Shown in pieces: positions 16,810-26,576 of a stretch of DNA of 64,000 nt (within the stretch, counting starts at the first letter, position 1; the number at the start of each line of letters is the position of its first letter). The notes under the pieces are model-generated. The model was not told the origin of the DNA. It saw only the letters and a program-made list of their open reading frames with translations, and ran no database searches. The position numbers and the translations under genes were made by a program. The DNA comes from Gemmatimonadaceae bacterium. Its GTDB lineage: Bacteria; Gemmatimonadota; Gemmatimonadetes; Gemmatimonadales; Gemmatimonadaceae. The DNA is taken from positions 1-64,000 of the forward strand of contig JAICWO010000020.1 in the NCBI GenBank assembly GCA_025934775.1, read 5' to 3'.

Positions 16810-19038
16810 ATGCGCCGCCTGAACTTCCTGCGGGCGCTCGCGCTGGCGGCTCTGGTCCCTGCCGCCAACGCGCAGAATACCCGCAACCAACAACGCGAAG
16901 CGCCTGAAGTCCGAAAGCTCACCGTCTCCGGGGTCAAGCATGTCGACTTGCATGACCTCGAGAGCAGTCTTTCGACTCAGGCCTCAAAGTGCAGAAGCCT
17001 CATCATCGAGCCCTTCTGCCTCATCTCGCATTCGCCCACGTTCGTCGACCGCCACTACTTCGACCAACTGGAGTTCGAGCGCGACGTGCTGCGCATCCGC
17101 CTCTATTACTGGAAACGCGGATGGCGCGATGTCACCGTCGACACGAGCGTCACCAAGAGCGGGACGCGCCAGGTGCACGTCGCATTCAAGGTGCACGAGA
17201 ACGAACCGACCACCATTCGCAAGATCGCGATCGTCTACGACTCGACGTTGATGAGCGATCGCACGCGGAACCGGCTCACGCTCCTCCACGCCAAGGATCC
17301 GCTCGATCTCGTGATGCTCGACTCCATGCGGCTGCTGTTCCAGAACCAGCTCTGGGACCAGGGCTTCGGGGACGCGGTGGTCGACACCATCGTGCGCGTC
17401 GACTCGATCGCGCGGCTGGGCGACGTCACGCTCACGCTCACGCCCAACCGCCGCACCACCATCGGCCGCATCGACATCGGCGGCAACCAGCGCGTCAGCG
17501 ACAAGACGATCCTCGACGCGATCACCTTCCGGACCGGCGATCTCTACCGGCAGAGCTCCGTACTCGAGAGCCAACGCAATCTCTACGAGTCGGATCTCTT
17601 TCGGCTCGTGGCGATCGATGTCCCGCCGCAATTCGACAGCGTGAAGAACGTCAACATCGACGTCACCGAGGCGCCGCTGCACTCGGCGCGCGTCGGACCG
17701 GGGCTCAACAACATCGACTTCCTGCAGTTCCAGACGCACTACACGAGCTACAATCTGTTCGGGGGCGCGCGGCGGCTCGACGTCGACGCCGTCGTCGGCA
17801 ATCTGCTCGCGCCCTCGCTCCAGGGACGCGGCTTCTTCCGGAACGTTGGCGCCGACGTTCCGGACAGCAACGTCGCGCCGTATCTCGCGCCCACGTACAA
17901 CGCGAGCATCGCGTTCAGCCAGCCGTCGTTCCTCAGCCGGCCCGCCGACGCCGCCGGCTTCAGCGCGTTCACGCACCGCTCGATCAATCCCGGCGTGTTC
18001 ATCGACCGTGGGTTCGGCGGCACGGCGACGCTCACGCATCAACTCGCGATCCGCGCGCCGCTCAGCATCAACTACCGGTACGAGATCAACCGCGTGCAGG
18101 CGAGCGACGTCTACTTCTGCGTGAACTACGGCGTGTGCGACACGCTCACCATCGGAACGCTGCGATCGCACCAATCGCTTTCCCCGCTGACCCTCACGGG
18201 ATTCATCGATCGTTCCGATGTTCCGTTCGAGCCGACCAAGGGCTACGTCGCGCGGCTCGACTTCGAGCATGCGTCGGCGCTCACGGGCTCCGACTACCGC
18301 TACAACCGCGCGTTCCTCGACGTCTCGGCATACACCCATCGTTCCGGCTCGCCGCGCTACGCGTACTCGGCGCATCTGCGCATGGGATGGGTGCGTTCGC
18401 TCGCCGGCGGCGCCGATGCCGGCGTGCTGCATCCGCGCAAGCGATTCTACGCCGGAGGCGCGAACTCCGTGCGCGGCTTCGCCGAGAACATGTTGGGGCC
18501 GCGGATTCTCACGATCGACGACTCGACGCTGATCAAGGCGCGAAGTCTGCCAGGCGGCACCTGCGCCCTGACGACGACCGCGGTACAGTTCTGCGACCCG
18601 AACTCGCCGACTTTAAAGAACACTGATTTCCTCCCGCAGCCGCTCGGCGGCACGTCGCTGCTCGAGGGGAGCGTGGAGGCCCGGTTTCCGCTGCCACTGG
18701 GACAGACGCTTCGCAACTTCGAGGGCGCGGTGTTCATCGACGGGGGCGTCGTCGGCTCGGCGCCGATCCACGGCTTCCAGACGCTCGGCAACATCGTGAA
18801 GGGGCAGAGCGCGGTGACGCCGGGCTTCGGCATTCGCTACATCTCCCCGGTCGGACCAATTCGTATCGATTTCGGCATAAATCCGAGCCGCACCGAGAAG
18901 CTCGACGTCGTCACCGCCGTGCCGGACAGCACCGGGCGCGTGCACATCACGCCGCTCACCGCGCAGCGCGTGTACTCGCCCGGCCGCACGCTGCTCGATC
19001 GCCTCGTGCTGCACTTCTCGATCGGAGAGGCGTATTGA
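16810..19038 (+). CDS. Omp85-family outer-membrane assembly protein (TamA/BamA-like)
   Basis: The 742-residue exported protein has a signal peptide (cleavage near AANA-QNT). N-terminal POTRA repeats follow (PEVRKLTVSGVKHVDLHDLE; IGRIDIGGNQRVSDKTILDA; TGDLYRQSSVLESQRNLYES), then a 16-strand-type barrel with the Omp85 signature KRFYAGGANSVRGFAENMLG and the C-terminal GFGIRYISPVGPIRIDFG. It inserts or exports outer-membrane proteins. Its stop overlaps the next ATG (TGATG), and the partner is TamB-like, so TamA is the best functional assignment, though the barrel sequence alone does not separate TamA from BamA. The palindromic repeat lies upstream. Confidence 0.88.
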   Translation: MRRLNFLRALALAALVPAANAQNTRNQQREAPEVRKLTVSGVKHVDLHDLESSLSTQASKCRSLIIEPFCLISHSPTFVDRHYFDQLEFERDVLRIRLYYWKRGWRDVTVDTSVTKSGTRQVHVAFKVHENEPTTIRKIAIVYDSTLMSDRTRNRLTLLHAKDPLDLVMLDSMRLLFQNQLWDQGFGDAVVDTIVRVDSIARLGDVTLTLTPNRRTTIGRIDIGGNQRVSDKTILDAITFRTGDLYRQSSVLESQRNLYESDLFRLVAIDVPPQFDSVKNVNIDVTEAPLHSARVGPGLNNIDFLQFQTHYTSYNLFGGARRLDVDAVVGNLLAPSLQGRGFFRNVGADVPDSNVAPYLAPTYNASIAFSQPSFLSRPADAAGFSAFTHRSINPGVFIDRGFGGTATLTHQLAIRAPLSINYRYEINRVQASDVYFCVNYGVCDTLTIGTLRSHQSLSPLTLTGFIDRSDVPFEPTKGYVARLDFEHASALTGSDYRYNRAFLDVSAYTHRSGSPRYAYSAHLRMGWVRSLAGGADAGVLHPRKRFYAGGANSVRGFAENMLGPRILTIDDSTLIKARSLPGGTCALTTTAVQFCDPNSPTLKNTDFLPQPLGGTSLLEGSVEARFPLPLGQTLRNFEGAVFIDGGVVGSAPIHGFQTLGNIVKGQSAVTPGFGIRYISPVGPIRIDFGINPSRTEKLDVVTAVPDSTGRVHITPLTAQRVYSPGRTLLDRLVLHFSIGEAY

Positions 19039-22000
19039 TGGAGCGGGGCGACGTCCCGAACCCGGAGCGTTCACCCGCGCCGCCGCCATCCGGTCGGCCG
19101 AACGTCGTGATCGTCACGCGAAACGACGAGGCGCTCAACTGGCGGCGCGGCATCCTCGTCGGCGCTTCGATGATCTCGTGTCTGATTCTCATCGTCATGA
19201 TCGCCGTGCTCGTGCTCACGGGCACCGATTGGGGACGCGAGCGCGTGCGGCGCTATGCCGTGGGCTGGCTCAACGGAAACATTCACGGCCACGCGACCAT
19301 CGGCCGGCTCTCCGGCAATCTGCTCGTCGGCATGACGGTGCACAACTTCACGATCACCGACAGTGCGGGCGAGCCGTTCGTCGCGGTGAAGTCGTTCACC
19401 GCCGACTACTCGGTCATGTCGCTCCTGCGCAAGCACCTCTGGTTCGAGAATGCGGTCGCGATCGAGCCGCTGATCGTGCTCGATCGCAAGCCACAGGGAA
19501 AATGGAACTGGCAGCTCATCTTTCCGCCCAACCCAACGCCGGCGCCGGTCTCCACCGGCCCGAGCTGGACGGATTGGATTCGCTTCACTAACGCCGCCGT
19601 GGTGAACGGACAACTCATCGTGCGCACGCCGTGGTCGCCGGCGAAAGGGCTCACCGGCCGGGCGCGCGACAGCGTCGTGCGGGAAGCGCTCGGCGGCGGC
19701 ACGCGGCTCATGATCACGCGCGCACCGGGCGGATTTCAGAAGACCGTGCAGCTCGACTCCGTGACCGCGAAGCTTCCGCTGCTCCGCCTCACGCAGCCGG
19801 GGCAGCAGTATCGCCTCGCCGAGGTCTCGACGCTGGCGATGGACGCGTTTCCATTCCGCGCACCGAGCGCGGTGGTGCGCGACCTCAAGGGCATCTTTCG
19901 CTTCGACAACGATTCGGCCTGGTGGAACGACGCGTACGTCACGCTCCCGCGCTCGCGCGCCTCGGGGAGCGGCCGGTACACGTTCAGCAGCGGCGACATG
20001 GCGCTCACGGTGCACAGCGATCCCGCCGACTTCACCGATTTGCGATGGGTCTACCCACGCCTGCCTGCCGGGCACGGCAAGCTCGATCTCAATCTGAGCT
20101 GGGTCGGCGCGGTGCAGGATTATCTGATCTATAATGCGAACATTCAGATGGCGAACGCCCGCGCCACGGGCTCGTTCGGCATCACGTTGGGCGACACGAT
20201 CACGATCCACGGAACCAACGTGGCGTTCCGCGGGGTCGACACGCGTCAGCTCGAGCAGCTCATCCCCGGCTTCAAGTCGCCGCGGCGCGGCACCGTTGCC
20301 GGCCAGGTGCGGGCGCGCGGCGGACGGAACGCGCTGCTCGTCAACGGCGCCGTGGCGTTCGACGACCAGCGGGCGGGCGTGAGCAATCTCGCGGCGATCG
20401 GCGAAGTGGGCTTTCCCGGCAAGGGGGTGCGCGCGCGCAACCTCCACGTGCGGACGTACCCGATTCAGGTCGCGATGGCGAAGAGCTGGTATCCGTCGCT
20501 GCCGATCGGCGGCACGGCCAACGTGAACCTGATGGTGAACGGCAACACGAGCACGTCGCTCGCGATGAGCGGGAGCGTGGTGCACGACGATCGCGGCCAA
20601 CACTCGGCACTCACGGGGCGCGCGCTCGTGCAGCTCTCGGGTGGACAGCGCGTCGACGTCAACGCGGTCGCCGAGCCCGTGTCGCTGGTCGAAGTCGGGC
20701 GATTCTTCCCCGCCGCGGGATTGCAGGGATTTGCGTCCGGTCCGGTCAGCGCGACGGGTACGCTCCGCGACCTGCGTGTGGACGTCAACCTGCGGCTGCC
20801 GGAGAATGGACGCTTCGCCGCACGGGGCACGCTCGATCTCGCGAGCAAGACGAAGTCGTACGACATCGCCTCGACACTCAACACGGTGAACCTGCGGTCG
20901 GTGGACACCAAGGCGCCGATCACGTCACTCACCGCACGCGCGACCGTGCGCGGCAGCGGAACACAGTTGGCGACGATGCGCGCCACGATCGCCGCGGACC
21001 TGGGCACGTCGCGCTGGGACAGCATCGCCGTCGACACCGTCTCGCTGCGCGGCCGGCTCGCGGACGGACTCGCCGAGCTCCAACGACTCTATGTGGCCGG
21101 CGCGCACACGATGGCGAGCGTCTCGGGCAGCTTCGGGCTGACGCACGACCGCAGCGGCACGCTCACGTACTCGGTGAACGTCGACTCGCTCGGCGCGTTC
21201 AACCGGTGGATTCCGCGCGCTGCCGGCTCGACGACGCCGGTCGCGCCGCGCCCGCAGCGCATCGCGCGCGCGGTCGCGCGGGCCCGAGCGGATTCGGCGC
21301 GGATCGCGCGCGCGAGCGAGATGCAGCGCATGATCACGGGCGCTCCCGGCCCGCGGCTCGACGTGCACGCGCCGACGCCGGTGCCGAGCGATACGCTCTC
21401 CGGCGAGGCGTACGCGGCGGGCACGCTGAGCGGCAACATTTATGATTTTAGCATTCAAGGACGCGCGGCGGGCAAGAACGTCGTGGCGCGCGGCAACTTC
21501 GTGCACCAATTCCAGGCCGAGTACGTCTGGACCAACGCGCGGACGCCGGGCGCCAAGCTCGCGGTCGGGCTCGAGGCCGACAGTCTCAGCGTGATGGGCT
21601 TCGGCTTCGACACGGCGAGCGTGCGCGTCACCTACGCGTCGTCCGGCGGCCACGTGGAGCTGATCACGCGCCAGGGCGACAACCGCGAGTACGGCCTGCG
21701 CGGCGACTACGCGCTGTATACGGATCGCAAGGAGCTGCGTCTCGCCGACATGACCTTCCGCTTCGACACGGCGTACTGGTCAATGCCGCATCCGAGCTCG
21801 GTGATCTGGGGCGGCCCCGGGCTGCGCGTGGTCGATTTCGAGCTGCGGAATCGCGGCAACGGCCGCGTGTACGCGAACGGCCTGCTGCCGACGAGCGGCT
21901 CGGCCGACTTCGAGCTGGCGGTCGACAATTTTCCCGTCTCGAACATCCTCGACATCGCGCAGAGCGACGTGAGCGCGACCGGCACGCTCACGCTCGCCGG

Positions 22001-23693
22001 CGACATGCGCGGCACGCTGAGCGATCCGACGTTCCGCGGGGCGTTCGGTCTCCTGCGGGGAACGTACAACGGCACCGCCGTGCCCGACCTGCACGGCACG
22101 TTCGGCTACGCCGACGAGGAGCTCGTCACGCACGTGGACGCGCTGCGCAACGGCGGCGCGCCGATGACGCGCGTCGACGGGCACATCCCGATCAATCTCG
22201 CGTTCACGGGCGTCACCGGCAGCCGGCTTCTTCCCGCGCCGATGGCCGTGGACCTCGTGGCCGATTCGCTGCCGCTCGAGCTGATCCCGCAGTTTACAGA
22301 TCTCGTATCGAACCTGCACGGCCACGCATACGGCCAGGTCTCGATGCGCGGCACGCTGAAGCGTCCAACGCTCGTCGGCGCGCTGGCGTGGCGGAAGGGC
22401 TCGGTGATGATCAACTCGACCGGCGCGACGATCAACGACATCGGCGCGACGATCCGCATGGCGAACGACACCGTGTACGTGGACTCGATCGCCGGCTCGG
22501 CGAAAGGGCCGGTGCGGGTCCGCGGCACGCTTGCCGTGGGGAACTGGCGCGAGCCCGCGTTCAATCTCTATCTCGTCTCCAAGGGCGCCGAGCTGCTCGA
22601 CAACGACTGGGGCGCGCTCCGGATCGACGCGGGCCTCGCGCTCACCGGTCCGTTCAGCGGCCCGTATCTCAGCGGCGCGGCGACGATCACGCAGGGCGTG
22701 GTCTACGCGCCCGAGCCCACCGGACGCCACCTGATCGGAGCGGGCGATCCCGCGCTCTTCAACGTGCTCGACACCGCGATGGCGGGCGATCGCGCGCTCT
22801 TTCCGCCGGCATCACCGCTGATCGCCAACATGCGCATGGACGTGTCGCTCAACGTCCGGCGCGACACGTGGGTGCGCAATCGCGAAGCCAACGTCGAGAT
22901 CTACACCGACGACCCCGTACACATTCATGAGGAGCAGCAGGCGTTCTCGCTCGTCGGCGTGGTGACGACCGATCGCGGCGAGTACACGTTCATGAGCAAG
23001 CGCTTCGAGATCCAACGCGGCTCGGCGATGTTCATCGGCAGCCCGGATCTCAATCCGACGCTGCAGATCACCGGCGAATATCAGGTCCAGATTCCCAGCC
23101 GCGGCGCGCTCAACATCAGCGTCATCGTCGGCGGCACACTGCGCAAACCGTCGCTCACGCTCGGCAGCGACGCGCAGCCGCCCAAGACGCAGTCGGAGCT
23201 GTTGAGTCTTCTCGCATTCGGCCAGTCGACGACGTCGCTCCTCGCGTTCACCAACTCGAGCATCGCCGGCTCGGCGGCGACGGGCGATCTGTTCGGCGTC
23301 GGCGCACAGGTCGCGGTGCAGCGCCTGGCGGGCGTGGCGGTGGGGGTGGCGGTGCAGCAGGTGGAGATGCAAGCCGGCCGCGCGTTCGGCACCGACGTCT
23401 TCGACATCACGCCAGGCGACAATCCACTCGCCGGCGGCTCGCGCGCGATCGGCAATTTCTTCACGCAGACCAAGATCGAAGCCGGCAAGTACGTGAACAC
23501 GCGCACGTTCGTGAGCGCGCAGGAGCAAGCGAGCCACTTCGGCGCATCGATCGAGCACCGCACGGCGGACGGCTGGCATTTCGACGCGAGCATCGAGCCG
23601 AGGATCTTGCTGCTGGAGCCGCGGCTGAACAGTCAGCCGATCAGGAAGACGCAGGCGTATGGTGGATTTGTGTTGCGGGAGTGGCGGTTTTGA
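19038..23693 (+). CDS. tamB: TamB-like translocation/assembly module protein (AsmA/DUF490 family)
   Basis: The 1551-residue protein is anchored by one N-terminal membrane helix (GILVGASMISCLILIVMIAV) and fills the periplasm with beta-taco repeats. It probably bridges the inner membrane and an Omp85 partner for protein or lipid transport. The C-terminal DUF490 domain is clear: RFEIQRGSAMFIGSPDLNPT, GALNISVIVGGTLRKPSLTL, SELLSLLAFGQSTTSLLA. Length is typical for the family. ATG 19038 shares one base with the preceding stop, a classic coupled start. The alternate TTG at 19035 is ignored. An internal Ala/Arg-rich insert (about 745-790) breaks the repeat pattern. Confidence 0.92.
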   Translation: MERGDVPNPERSPAPPPSGRPNVVIVTRNDEALNWRRGILVGASMISCLILIVMIAVLVLTGTDWGRERVRRYAVGWLNGNIHGHATIGRLSGNLLVGMTVHNFTITDSAGEPFVAVKSFTADYSVMSLLRKHLWFENAVAIEPLIVLDRKPQGKWNWQLIFPPNPTPAPVSTGPSWTDWIRFTNAAVVNGQLIVRTPWSPAKGLTGRARDSVVREALGGGTRLMITRAPGGFQKTVQLDSVTAKLPLLRLTQPGQQYRLAEVSTLAMDAFPFRAPSAVVRDLKGIFRFDNDSAWWNDAYVTLPRSRASGSGRYTFSSGDMALTVHSDPADFTDLRWVYPRLPAGHGKLDLNLSWVGAVQDYLIYNANIQMANARATGSFGITLGDTITIHGTNVAFRGVDTRQLEQLIPGFKSPRRGTVAGQVRARGGRNALLVNGAVAFDDQRAGVSNLAAIGEVGFPGKGVRARNLHVRTYPIQVAMAKSWYPSLPIGGTANVNLMVNGNTSTSLAMSGSVVHDDRGQHSALTGRALVQLSGGQRVDVNAVAEPVSLVEVGRFFPAAGLQGFASGPVSATGTLRDLRVDVNLRLPENGRFAARGTLDLASKTKSYDIASTLNTVNLRSVDTKAPITSLTARATVRGSGTQLATMRATIAADLGTSRWDSIAVDTVSLRGRLADGLAELQRLYVAGAHTMASVSGSFGLTHDRSGTLTYSVNVDSLGAFNRWIPRAAGSTTPVAPRPQRIARAVARARADSARIARASEMQRMITGAPGPRLDVHAPTPVPSDTLSGEAYAAGTLSGNIYDFSIQGRAAGKNVVARGNFVHQFQAEYVWTNARTPGAKLAVGLEADSLSVMGFGFDTASVRVTYASSGGHVELITRQGDNREYGLRGDYALYTDRKELRLADMTFRFDTAYWSMPHPSSVIWGGPGLRVVDFELRNRGNGRVYANGLLPTSGSADFELAVDNFPVSNILDIAQSDVSATGTLTLAGDMRGTLSDPTFRGAFGLLRGTYNGTAVPDLHGTFGYADEELVTHVDALRNGGAPMTRVDGHIPINLAFTGVTGSRLLPAPMAVDLVADSLPLELIPQFTDLVSNLHGHAYGQVSMRGTLKRPTLVGALAWRKGSVMINSTGATINDIGATIRMANDTVYVDSIAGSAKGPVRVRGTLAVGNWREPAFNLYLVSKGAELLDNDWGALRIDAGLALTGPFSGPYLSGAATITQGVVYAPEPTGRHLIGAGDPALFNVLDTAMAGDRALFPPASPLIANMRMDVSLNVRRDTWVRNREANVEIYTDDPVHIHEEQQAFSLVGVVTTDRGEYTFMSKRFEIQRGSAMFIGSPDLNPTLQITGEYQVQIPSRGALNISVIVGGTLRKPSLTLGSDAQPPKTQSELLSLLAFGQSTTSLLAFTNSSIAGSAATGDLFGVGAQVAVQRLAGVAVGVAVQQVEMQAGRAFGTDVFDITPGDNPLAGGSRAIGNFFTQTKIEAGKYVNTRTFVSAQEQASHFGASIEHRTADGWHFDASIEPRILLLEPRLNSQPIRKTQAYGGFVLREWRF

Positions 23694-23703
23694 TGGTGCG
23701 CCT

Positions 23704-23836
23704 GTAGGGTCGCATCGGCGGCCGCGCCGCCTCGCTGATGTACGGCCTTCGGCCGTGTCACGGCGTCACGCCGTTTCCGTCGCCGGAGGCGACGTACTGC
23801 AGCGAGGGGCCCGGTACGGGCCCGATGCGACCCTAC
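23704..23836. repeat. Palindromic dispersed repeat, copy 2
   Basis: The element starts gtagggtcgcatcgg and ends ccgatgcgaccctac, so its ends form a 15-base perfect inverted repeat. Most of the rest matches copy 1 at 16557-16684, including ctcgctgatgtacggcct, ggccgtgtcac and cgtcacgccgttt. Extra gcgaccctacag units follow (23842-23853, 23871-23880). It lies between the convergent tamB and dipeptidase genes. Confidence 0.9.
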
Positions 23837-23876
23837 AGCGCAGCGACCCTACAGGCGGCGCGAAGCGCGGCCGACC

Positions 23877-25253
23877 CTACGCCCGACCCAACTCCTCCCA
23901 CAGCCCAGCCATCGCCCGCATCCCCTTCTCATAATTTTCGACGCTCATCCACTCGTTCGGCGCGTGCGCGTTCTCGCCGGGGAGCCCGAACCCGACCAGC
24001 AGCACCGGCGTGCCGAGTATTCTTTGAAAATCGCCGACGACCGGGATCGATCCGCCTTCGCCCGTGACCACCGGCTCCTTGTCGAACGCCGCGCGTAACG
24101 CGCGGCGCGCCGCGTCGAACAGCGGGCCGTCGAGATCCGCGCGCCACGGACGGCCGCCATGCAGTTGCGTCACCGTCACCTGCACGCCGGGCGGCGACAC
24201 GCTTGCGACGTGCGCGCGCATCAGCTTCTCGATCTCGTCGGGCGTCTGATCCGGCACGAGACGGCAGCTCACCTTGGCCATCGCCTTCGCGGGCAGCACC
24301 GTCTTCGCGCCTTCGCCGGTGTAGCCGCTGAGGAGACCGTTCACCTCGCACGTCGGGCGCATCCAGACGCGCTCGAGCGTCGAGTATCCTTTTTCGCCGA
24401 AGAGGCTCGGGCTTCCCGTCTCCTCGCGAAAATGCTCGTCGTCGAACGGAAGCGCGCGGATTTCATCGCGAGCCTTCGCGCCCCAATCGCGCACCTTGTC
24501 GTAGAAGCCGGGGATCGCGATGTGGCCGTCGGCATCGTGCATCGTGGCGAGGATGCGCGCGAGCGCCATGGCCGGGTTCATCACCGCGCCGCCGTAGCTG
24601 CCGGAGTGCAGATCGCCCGCCGGCCCCTGCACGTTGATCTCGAAGTACGCGAGGCCGCGGAGCGACGACAGAATCGACGGCAGTCCGGGCGCGAACATCG
24701 CCGAGTCGGAGATGACGACCGAATCGCACGTGAGCAAATCCTCATGCGACGCGATGAACTGCTCGAGGTTCTCGCTCCCGACCTCTTCCTCGCCTTCGGC
24801 GAGCACGATCACGTTCATCGGGAGCGTGCCGCGCGTGGCGAGGTGCGCCTCGAGCGCCTTGATGTGGAGGTAGAGCTGCCCTTTGTCGTCGACCGAGCCG
24901 CGCGCGAAAATCTTCCCGTCGCGAATCGTCGGCTCGAACGGCGGACTGTCCCACAGCTCGAGGGGCTCCGCGGGCTGCACGTCGTAGTGGCCGTAGATGA
25001 GCACCGTCTGCGCGCCCGGCTTCGCCTGTCGCCATTCGCCGACGACGATCGGATGTCCTTTCGTGGGATGGATCGTGGCCGTCAGCCCGATCGCGCGCAT
25101 GGAATTCGCCACCCAGTCCGCGGCGCGCGCGGTATCGGCGTTGTGCTCCGATCGCGCGCTGACGCTCGGAATGCGAAGCAGATCGAATAGCTCGTCACGA
25201 GCGCGGTTCTGATTTGCGGCGAAGTACGACTCCAGATCTTTGGCGAGAGGCAT
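23877..25253 (-). CDS. M20-family dipeptidase/deacylase
   Basis: The 458-residue cytoplasmic zinc peptidase belongs to the M20 (CNDP/ArgE-like) family. Visible metal and catalytic residues are H89 and D91 in IYGHYDVQPAEP, the SVDDKGQ pair (D122/D123), the EGEEEVGS cluster (153-160) and the C-terminal NAHAPNEW histidine. The lid/dimerisation domain lies at about 190-330 (GDLHSGSYGGAVMNPA). It probably hydrolyses dipeptides or acylated amino acids. ATG 25253 gives the family N-terminus (MPLAKDLESYF); a longer in-frame start at 25406 would add an implausible Arg-rich tail. The stop lies just beyond the repeat element. Confidence 0.9.
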   Translation of the reverse strand: MPLAKDLESYFAANQNRARDELFDLLRIPSVSARSEHNADTARAADWVANSMRAIGLTATIHPTKGHPIVVGEWRQAKPGAQTVLIYGHYDVQPAEPLELWDSPPFEPTIRDGKIFARGSVDDKGQLYLHIKALEAHLATRGTLPMNVIVLAEGEEEVGSENLEQFIASHEDLLTCDSVVISDSAMFAPGLPSILSSLRGLAYFEINVQGPAGDLHSGSYGGAVMNPAMALARILATMHDADGHIAIPGFYDKVRDWGAKARDEIRALPFDDEHFREETGSPSLFGEKGYSTLERVWMRPTCEVNGLLSGYTGEGAKTVLPAKAMAKVSCRLVPDQTPDEIEKLMRAHVASVSPPGVQVTVTQLHGGRPWRADLDGPLFDAARRALRAAFDKEPVVTGEGGSIPVVGDFQRILGTPVLLVGFGLPGENAHAPNEWMSVENYEKGMRAMAGLWEELGRA

Positions 25254-25504
25254 GTCGTGAGTGGTGAGTGATGGTTGCAATCTCCAGCGAACCGGGGCCG
25301 CGCTCCAGTGGCTGGCGGTGGCTGGCAGTCGCTGGCGCGCCGGCGCGGCGCGTGAACTCGCCGCCGTTCCGCGGAGTTGATGAAGTCGAGAGCGCCTCGC
25401 GCCCACGTCCGATAGCCGCGTTTCGGATGCCGGCCCGTCGTATACAAACTGCTCCCACGCCTCGCGGCGGCCCGGCTAAACGCCTATCGTTAAGGACCTA
25501 TGCC

Positions 25505-26092
25505 ATGGATTCAGCACACGCGGGTGGGAACGGGCGGCTCCGGAACGACGCGACGCGCACGGTTGGCGGCCTGCGGCCGAGCCCGACGGTGACCACTCGG
25601 TCCGGCGAAGACGGCGGCGGCGTCCAAGCGGAGATCGCGCAGCGACGCCCATTCCACTCGGTGAAAGCCGAGGTGTCGGTCAGCATTCTGCGAACCGCCG
25701 CTCTCATCGAGCGGCATTTTGCGCAGGTGGTCTCGCGCGCGGGAGTCACGACGCAGCAGTACAACGTGCTGCGGATCCTGCGCGGCGCCGGCCCGGACGG
25801 ACTGCCGACGCTCGTGATCCGCGATCGCATGATCCACGAGGCGCCCGGCATCACGCGTCTGCTCGACAAGCTCGAGGCATCGGGGCTCGCGCGGCGCGAA
25901 CGCGCATCGCCGGATCGGCGACAGGTATTTTGCTATATCACGGATAAGGGCTTGTCGGTGCTCAACGAGCTCGAGGAAGAGATGCGGGACGCTGACGACG
26001 TCGCCGCCGGCGATCTCACAGAGGACGAGATGCGCACGCTCGTCAAACTGCTCGAGCGCGTGCGTCAGGGGCACCGCGGCCGCGAACGGTAG
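25505..26092 (+). CDS. MarR-family transcriptional regulator
   Basis: The 195-residue protein has a ~60-residue low-complexity N-terminus and then a MarR winged helix: ILRTAALIERHFAQVVSRAG, TQQYNVLRILRGAGPDGLPT, the recognition region IHEAPGITRLLDKLEASGLA and wing RRERASPDRRQVFCYIT. MarR proteins are dimeric repressors of stress or efflux genes that respond to small ligands. ATG 25505 is preferred because aagga lies about 9 bases upstream; a much longer in-frame start at 25268 overlaps the divergent dipeptidase promoter region. A glyoxalase-fold protein follows 20 bases downstream and may be its target. Confidence 0.85.
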   Translation: MDSAHAGGNGRLRNDATRTVGGLRPSPTVTTRSGEDGGGVQAEIAQRRPFHSVKAEVSVSILRTAALIERHFAQVVSRAGVTTQQYNVLRILRGAGPDGLPTLVIRDRMIHEAPGITRLLDKLEASGLARRERASPDRRQVFCYITDKGLSVLNELEEEMRDADDVAAGDLTEDEMRTLVKLLERVRQGHRGRER

Positions 26093-26111
26093 CGTACGCT
26101 GGGAGGCGAGG

Positions 26112-26510
26112 ATGGCGAGCGTGCAGGTGCGGTACATCGTCCACGACGTGGACAGCGCGATCGAGTTCTACACGAAGCACCTCGGCTTCACGCTCGTCAT
26201 GCACCCGGCGCCTCCGTTCGCGATGCTGTCGCGCGGCGAACTGCGTCTGGTCCTCAGCGCGCCGAACGCGATGGGCGGCGGCGGTCAGCCGATGCCCGAC
26301 GGCACCACGCCGGAGCCCGGCGGCTGGAATCGATTCGCGATTCAGGTCGACGACATCGAGACGACCGTCGAATCGCTTCGCGCGGCGGGGGCGCATTTCC
26401 GCAATGCTATCGTGACCGGCGTTGGCGGAAAGCAGATCATACTCGACGATCCGTCCGGCAATCCGATCGAATTATTCCAGCCGATTCGTGACGAGGCGCG
26501 GCTTCGGTAG
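26112..26510 (+). CDS. VOC (glyoxalase/bleomycin-resistance) family protein
   Basis: The 132-residue protein has paired beta-alpha-beta modules: VQVRYIVHDVDSAIEFYTKH, a central loop GGGGQPMPDG, then NRFAIQVDDIETTVESLRAA and LDDPSGNPIELFQP. Family members bind divalent metals and act as isomerases, dioxygenases or drug-binding proteins; the substrate here is unknown. GGGAGG ends 6 bases before ATG. It follows the marR gene closely and probably shares its transcript. Confidence 0.85.
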   Translation: MASVQVRYIVHDVDSAIEFYTKHLGFTLVMHPAPPFAMLSRGELRLVLSAPNAMGGGGQPMPDGTTPEPGGWNRFAIQVDDIETTVESLRAAGAHFRNAIVTGVGGKQIILDDPSGNPIELFQPIRDEARLR

Positions 26511-26576
26511 CACGTGCGCCGGGCTCGTCCGGAGATGAGCATGGCGGCCGCGAAACGGTCATGATAGTCTAATTCC

